A stretch of 64,000 nucleotides of DNA from Microbacterium terricola (GTDB lineage Bacteria > Actinomycetota > Actinomycetes > Actinomycetales > Microbacteriaceae). This document shows positions 60,129 to 64,000 of the stretch, in pieces (positions within the stretch are counted from its first letter, which is position 1; each line of letters begins with the position of its first letter). Below the pieces are notes generated by a model. The model was not told where the DNA came from. It saw only the letters and a list, made by a program, of their open reading frames with translations, and did no database searches. Position numbers and translations under genes: made by a program. The stretch covers positions 806,001 through 870,000 of the forward strand of contig NZ_AP027141.1 of the NCBI RefSeq assembly GCF_027943945.1, given 5' to 3'.

Positions 60129-61112
60129 TCAGGAAGGCGGAACGGGTCGGGCCGCGTGTCGCCGGGCGACCGCGGGCACCGCCCACGCGGCGAGCAGCGC
60201 CAGCGCGATGCCGAGCAGCGTCATCCCGACCCGCTCGAGGAACCAGTGCGCCGCCGGTTCGGTGTCGTCGAGCAGCAGCAGCGAGAGCACCAGCACGGTC
60301 GAGAAGAACGGGAAGACGTACCAGCGGCTGCCGGAGGTGCCGGTGCCGATCGCGATGACGGCGAAGGCGAGCACGGCGATGGCCGCATTGCTCGGATTCG
60401 CGAGGGCGATGAGGCAGGCCACGAGTGCGCCGCCGATGACCGAGAACGCGCGTCCCCATCCGCGGGCGTCGAGCTGTCGGCGGTCGGGTCGGCTCACCAG
60501 CAGCGCGGCGGTGCAGGCCCACCCTGGGTGGTCGACGCCGAGGGCGAAGCCGCAGGCCGCAGCGACGGCGCCGGCGAGACCGATCTGCACGCCGTAGGCG
60601 AGCATCGCGGAGCGTGGCGCCGCGCTCCGCGGCGGGCGGGCGACGGATGCTGCCGGAGGCCACGCGAGAGAGACGAGCCACGCGTAGACGCTGCCCGCGA
60701 GGATCAGGAGTCCGCCGGACAGCGCGCCGGTCCAGGACGAGGAGGAGAGCCCGGCGCCGAACAGCGGGAGCCCGAGCATCAGCACGAGCGGTGCGAGGCG
60801 CCGCGCCGGGTCCGCGGTGAGGAGCGCGACCCCGACGCACAGCGCGAACACCGTGAGCACGGCCAGCGCCGGCCACGGCGCGACGAGCGACCCGATGAAC
60901 AGGGAGAGCCCCGCCACACCGCCGATGAGCACCACGAGACGGCGCTCGGCACGCGTGCTGCGGAGGCCGAGTGCGGCAGCGGGCAGCACGCCGACCGCGA
61001 GTGCCACCCCGGCGGAGGGCGCGGCGAGTGAGACCACCGCGGCGGGGAGGGCGAGCACTGCGCCGTACGCGGCGTTCCGCCAGGACCAGGCGATCGGCGG
61101 GCGCGGGCTCAT
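60129..61112 (-). CDS. FUSC family membrane protein
   Basis: 327 residues, about ten hydrophobic segments. The second half (HPGWACTAALLVSRPDRRQLDARGWGRAFSVIGG) matches the FUSC/aromatic-acid-exporter group (YccS/AaeB-like). Role unknown. ATG 61112 is preceded by GGAAGG; an ATG three codons upstream is the alternative. Confidence 0.8.
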   Translation of the reverse strand: MSPRPPIAWSWRNAAYGAVLALPAAVVSLAAPSAGVALAVGVLPAAALGLRSTRAERRLVVLIGGVAGLSLFIGSLVAPWPALAVLTVFALCVGVALLTADPARRLAPLVLMLGLPLFGAGLSSSSWTGALSGGLLILAGSVYAWLVSLAWPPAASVARPPRSAAPRSAMLAYGVQIGLAGAVAAACGFALGVDHPGWACTAALLVSRPDRRQLDARGWGRAFSVIGGALVACLIALANPSNAAIAVLAFAVIAIGTGTSGSRWYVFPFFSTVLVLSLLLLDDTEPAAHWFLERVGMTLLGIALALLAAWAVPAVARRHAARPVPPS

Positions 61113-61201
61113 GCCTTCCACCCTGCCGCATCGCGCGGTGCCACCGCACCGCGATGGAGGAGTCCCGCCCTGCTGCGTCGACGCGCGATAGTGTCACGCT
61201 C

Positions 61202-61870
61202 ATGAGGTCACGAAGGCTCGCTCCGGTGGCGATCGTCGCCGCCCTCCTGCTCACGGGGTGCATGAGCAGCCCAGGCAGTGCCGCGCCATCGACGTCTGCA
61301 TCCCCGCCGGCCGAGACGCCGAGCGCCACACCGACTCCGACCCCGACGCCGACCCCGCTGTCCGAGGTGGTGCTGACGATGGACGACCTGACGTTCGTCG
61401 CCGAGGGCGAGACGCGGACCGTCGACTTCGACGATGTCGACGGCGTCCTCGCGGTGTTCGAGGAGCTCACCGGCACGATGCCGGAAGGGTACGAGCCCGA
61501 GGACCCCGACGGCTATGTCTTCGACGACACGAGGTACGACTGGGCAGGGGTGACGGTCACCGTCTGGGGTGCCGGAACGGAAAGCGAGAGCATCGCCTCG
61601 ATCCGAGTGGTCGCCCCCACGGTCGGCGGCGTCCCGGTGCGCACGCCGGAGGGGATCACCGTCGGGTCCAGTCGAGAGGACGCACTCGCCGCGGGCGCAG
61701 ACGACCCGTTCGACGACCCCGAGTACCTCCAGATCGGCCGCCAGGAGGTGCCGGACACGGAGTCGCTCGTCAACCCGGGCGAGGTGGGGATCCTGTTCAT
61801 CGTCCTGCAGATGGAGGCGGATGCGGTCGCCGCCATCTCCACCCCGGGGAACGACTTCTCCGACCTCTGA
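61202..61870 (+). CDS. Putative lipoprotein, unknown function
   Basis: 222 residues. Lipoprotein signal with LLTGC (Cys20) followed by a Ser/Thr/Pro-rich linker (about 22-55), then an acidic beta-rich domain (VVLTMDDLTFVAEGETRTVDF, TPEGITVGSSREDALAAGA). No family recognised. Start ATG 61202 has TAGTGT 7 nt upstream, so it is likely leaderless. Confidence 0.8.
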   Translation: MRSRRLAPVAIVAALLLTGCMSSPGSAAPSTSASPPAETPSATPTPTPTPTPLSEVVLTMDDLTFVAEGETRTVDFDDVDGVLAVFEELTGTMPEGYEPEDPDGYVFDDTRYDWAGVTVTVWGAGTESESIASIRVVAPTVGGVPVRTPEGITVGSSREDALAAGADDPFDDPEYLQIGRQEVPDTESLVNPGEVGILFIVLQMEADAVAAISTPGNDFSDL

Positions 61871-61885
61871 GGTCGGCGAGACGAA

Positions 61886-61919
61886 AAGAGATCGCGGGTC
61901 GGGTGACCCGCGATCTCTT
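61886..61919. terminator. Perfect 15-bp terminator between lipoprotein and tRNA genes
   Basis: AAGAGATCGCGGGTC, loop GGGT, then the exact complement, followed by TTGT. Serves the lipoprotein gene and, in the other direction, tRNA-Arg. Confidence 0.8.
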
Positions 61920-61932
61920 GTCGTACCTGCTG

Positions 61933-62005
61933 TGCCCCCGACAGGAATCGAACCTGCGACCTTTGGTACCGGAAACCAACGCTCTATCCCCTGAGCTACG
62001 GAGGC
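61933..62005 (-). tRNA. tRNA-Arg(CCG)
   Basis: 73 nt without encoded CCA. Acceptor stem GCCTCCG/CGGGGGC (one G-U pair), D-arm AGCTCAGGGGATAGAGC, anticodon loop TTCCGGT with anticodon CCG for codon CGG, T-loop GGTTCGAATCC. The discriminator base is A. Confidence 0.95.
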
Positions 62006-62048
62006 GTACCGATCGAGGTTATCACCGCCCGGAGGGCGTTCCTGTCGC

Positions 62049-62840
62049 TCAGGGAGCGTCGGCGGGCGCCCCGGCGCTGACGGGCGCGACCTCCACGAGC
62101 GCGGTGAGGGAGGCGGCCAGGCGCTCCGCCAGATACGCGTGCCCGGCGTCGGAGGGATGGTCGCGACCGAAGTCCGACGTGTCGATGACGTCGGCGTAGT
62201 TCGCGGCCGTGATCCACTCCTCGTGGATGGGGGAGATGTACGCCCACCCGCGCGCGGCGGCGAGCGCGGCGAGGTCGCTGTCCATGCGTGCGGTGTTCGC
62301 CTCGACGGGCAGCACCTGGGGAGCGGGGCCGAGGATGACGACGGATGCTGCGGGGTAGACGTCCGCGAGCGCGTCCCACGCGGCGTTCACCGCATCCTCG
62401 TATCCGGAGGGGTAGCGTACGCGGTCGTTGATCGACCCCTGCACGATGACGAGGTCGGGGTCGAGCGTGGGATCGAGATCGGCGATGCGCTCGCCGAAGG
62501 CGGGACCGTCGATCCCCGGCTTGAGGTATCCGCTGCCGCGGACGCCGTCGACGAGGGTGGTCCAGCCGAGCAGTCCGCCGAGGCGGTACGCGTACCCGAG
62601 CGTCGGGACGGTGGCGGCCGAGCCGTATGTCCACGAGTCCCCGAACACGAGCACCGTCGCGTCCTCGGGCAGCGACAGCGGCGCGGCCGCGATCACCCGA
62701 TCCTCGGCGTTCGCGAGCGGCTCGGTGGGCACGGCCCACGGTCGCTGGACGGCCACGACGGCGACCGCGATGACGGCGACCGCGAGCCCCGCGAACACCC
62801 AGCGCAGGCGCGCGGTGCGGGGGCGATCGGGCGTCGTCAT
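62049..62840 (-). CDS. SGNH/GDSL-family hydrolase
   Basis: 263 residues. One N-terminal membrane helix (WVFAGLAVAVIAVAVVAV) then an SGNH domain: VFGDSWTYGS (Ser nucleophile), VRGSGYLKPG, VIVQGSINDR and DHPSDAGHAYLA (catalytic Asp/His). An extracytoplasmic esterase or acetylhydrolase is likely. TACCCT lies 6 nt before ATG 62840 on the minus strand. Confidence 0.88.
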   Translation of the reverse strand: MTTPDRPRTARLRWVFAGLAVAVIAVAVVAVQRPWAVPTEPLANAEDRVIAAAPLSLPEDATVLVFGDSWTYGSAATVPTLGYAYRLGGLLGWTTLVDGVRGSGYLKPGIDGPAFGERIADLDPTLDPDLVIVQGSINDRVRYPSGYEDAVNAAWDALADVYPAASVVILGPAPQVLPVEANTARMDSDLAALAAARGWAYISPIHEEWITAANYADVIDTSDFGRDHPSDAGHAYLAERLAASLTALVEVAPVSAGAPADAP

Positions 62841-62846
62841 GCGACG

Positions 62847-62852
62847 AGGGTA
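62847..62852 (-). promoter_or_regulatory. -10 box TACCCT for the SGNH hydrolase (minus strand)
   Basis: Minus strand TACCCT-CGTCGC-ATG at 62840, spacing exactly 6 nt. Confidence 0.6.
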
Positions 62853-62941
62853 CGTCACGATCCGGCCGCCGCCGAACCGGCGGCGCGAAGCCTGATCCTG
62901 GGGTGTGAGAACGGGGGCTTCCGGCATGCGAGGATACTTCG

Positions 62942-63766
62942 GTGCAACGCGTGGTGACCGCAGAACTGGACCTCGAACTGGGGGCCTCCGTCGACCTCAT
63001 CTTCCAGATCGCGACAGCGCAGCATGTGCCCGTCTCCGCGGAGACGCTGACCTTCACGCAGGGCGACCGCGTGTACACCCCGACCGAGATCGTCGACCAG
63101 TCCGGCACCCGCCTGCACCGCCTCACGGGCGAGGCCGGTCGCGTGCAGATGCGGTACGAGGCGACCATCGAGGGCGTGACCCCGGCTACCCGCACGAGCG
63201 ACCTCGAGGCGATCACCTACCTGCGCCCGAGCCGGTACTGCCAGTCCGACGAGGTGTTCAGCCAGGCGCGCCGCCAGTTCCGCGGACTGTCGGGCATCGA
63301 GCTCATCGCCGCGGTCTCGGACTTCGTGGCCACGAGCACCACCTATACCCCCGGTCTCAGCCAGGGCACCGACAGCGCCGTCACCACACTCATGACCGGC
63401 CAAGGCGTCTGCCGCGACTACGCGCACGTCGTGATCGCGCTGCTGCGCGCCATGGACATGCCGGCGCGCTACGCCGCCTGCTACGCGCCCGGGCTCCAGC
63501 CGATGGACTTCCACGCCGTCGCGGAGGCCTACTTCGACGGGGCCTGGTACGTGATCGACGCGACCCGCCTCGCCGACCGGCGCTCGCTGGTGCGCATCGC
63601 CACCGGCCGCGACGCCGCGGACTGCGCCTTCCTGAGCTACCACGGCGGGCACGTCGGTCTGCAGCGCATGCGCGTGGATGCGTGGGTCATGCCGGACGCG
63701 GCATCCGACCTCGCCGACGCCGCGAGCGATGCCGACGACCCCCTGGCGCTGGTGCAGATCGCCTGA
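62942..63766 (+). CDS. Transglutaminase-like protein
   Basis: 274 residues. Catalytic triad region GQGVCRDYAH (Cys), FHAVAEAYFDG (His) and WYVIDATR (Asp), with an N-terminal beta domain (TAELDLELGASVDLIFQIATA). Cytosolic, by lack of signal. The GTG start at 62942 has GAGGAT 6 nt upstream. The substrate is unknown. Confidence 0.87.
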   Translation: MQRVVTAELDLELGASVDLIFQIATAQHVPVSAETLTFTQGDRVYTPTEIVDQSGTRLHRLTGEAGRVQMRYEATIEGVTPATRTSDLEAITYLRPSRYCQSDEVFSQARRQFRGLSGIELIAAVSDFVATSTTYTPGLSQGTDSAVTTLMTGQGVCRDYAHVVIALLRAMDMPARYAACYAPGLQPMDFHAVAEAYFDGAWYVIDATRLADRRSLVRIATGRDAADCAFLSYHGGHVGLQRMRVDAWVMPDAASDLADAASDADDPLALVQIA

Positions 63767-63791
63767 AGACTCGGTCGGTCACCTCGGCCGC

Positions 63792-63849
63792 ACTCCTGGG
63801 GATAAGGACAGGAGGGTCTGCGGTCCGACCCGTCCTTATCGCCAGGAGT
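63792..63849. repeat. Long inverted repeat upstream of argS
   Basis: Arms 63792-63809 and 63832-63849 are 18 nt with one mismatch; each contains GATAAGGAC or its complement. The 22-nt centre can fold further (GGGTC/GACCC). It occupies most of the gap 63767-63918. Confidence 0.7.
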
Positions 63850-63918
63850 CTCCGCGAGTCGGGATGCCATCTCGCGTCGATCTCGCGCACAGCCACCCGC
63901 CCGTAGACTTGACGGGCT

Positions 63919-64000
63919 ATGAATCCGGATGCCCTCGCCCACGCCCTGCTCGCCGCCATCACGCCTCTGGCTGAGGCGCGACGCGCCGGCTCGACGGACG
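63919..64000 (+). CDS. argS: Arginyl-tRNA synthetase (N-terminal fragment)
   Basis: The first 27 codons run off the window. MNPDALAHALLAAITPLAEARR has the helical N-terminal pattern of actinobacterial ArgS. No catalytic motif is reached, so the assignment rests on that similarity. TAGACT lies 9 nt before ATG 63919. Its location near a tRNA-Arg gene is consistent but not evidence in itself. Confidence 0.6.
   Translation, partial: MNPDALAHALLAAITPLAEARRAGSTD

Noticed and set aside
1..64000. Prophage, insertion sequence, CRISPR array or integron
   Set aside because: No transposase, integrase, cas gene or regularly spaced repeats were found anywhere in the window.

Overview
The window is high-GC DNA with dense, mostly short-spaced or 4-nt-overlapping genes. 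It looks like chromosome of a Microbacteriaceae-type actinomycete, most likely Microbacterium. Lineage markers are a whiB1-pdtaS pair, a SigR/RsrA-type sigma/anti-sigma pair, the fused 2-oxoglutarate decarboxylase/dehydrogenase (Kgd/OdhA), GuaB1, an Rv3235-type protein, DUF3097, DUF2332 and a DtxR-type iron box. I saw no rRNA, CRISPR array, insertion sequence or phage module. Family assignments rest on sequence motifs and recall of families, not on database searches.

Layout. 1-3.6 kb: a polyamine (spermidine/putrescine-type) ABC transporter, its binding protein cut by the window edge. 3.6-9 kb: a PH-like membrane protein, an AlaA-like aminotransferase, then Rv3235-like, unknown, HTH, SAF and CpaE-like genes. 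9-16.4 kb: PdtaS kinase, WhiB1, Bcp peroxiredoxin, RsgA, AroA, SigR/RsrA and a lipid kinase. 16.4-21.8 kb: Kgd and GuaB1, divergently transcribed. 22-25.7 kb: an AbiEi-type/DUF559 protein flanked by palindromic repeats, then two CNNM/CorC membrane proteins preceded by a possible Mg-sensing leader peptide. 25.8-37.6 kb: Old Yellow Enzyme, NnrD, a GT87-like protein, a thiamine-binding protein, MFS, MetX, a terpenoid-cyclase-like protein, DUF2332, MetY, SDR, PRTase and Ung. 37.6-44.7 kb: GNAT, an emfourin/protealysin pair and a dipeptide-type ABC operon. 44.7-54.4 kb: a hydrolase carrying an in-frame REP-like repeat, AhpD, a tyrosine phosphatase, an iron-regulated SIP-like protein, an arginase-like protein, PspA plus a TPM-domain protein, DUF3097, TrmB and a CPBP-like protein. 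54.4-61 kb: a guanidine exporter under a guanidine-III riboswitch, a GAF histidine kinase, and guanine deaminase between two paralogous MFS carriers. 61-64 kb: an FUSC protein, a lipoprotein, tRNA-Arg(CCG), an SGNH hydrolase, a transglutaminase-like protein and the start of argS.

The strongest regulatory theme is leaderless transcription. At least fifteen genes have a TANNNT box ending exactly 6 nt before an ATG or GTG. Other regulatory signals are: the same 11-mer, which contains a perfect DnaA-type 9-mer, at exactly -48 from the starts of two nearby transcription units; the guanidine-III riboswitch; an iron box; a perfect palindrome between metY and an SDR gene; and a proline/acid-rich leader peptide that overlaps the first CNNM gene by one base. 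These are sequence-based inferences. Intergenic stretches over 300 bases are 22942-23334 and 31820-32150; both hold repeats and are described below.
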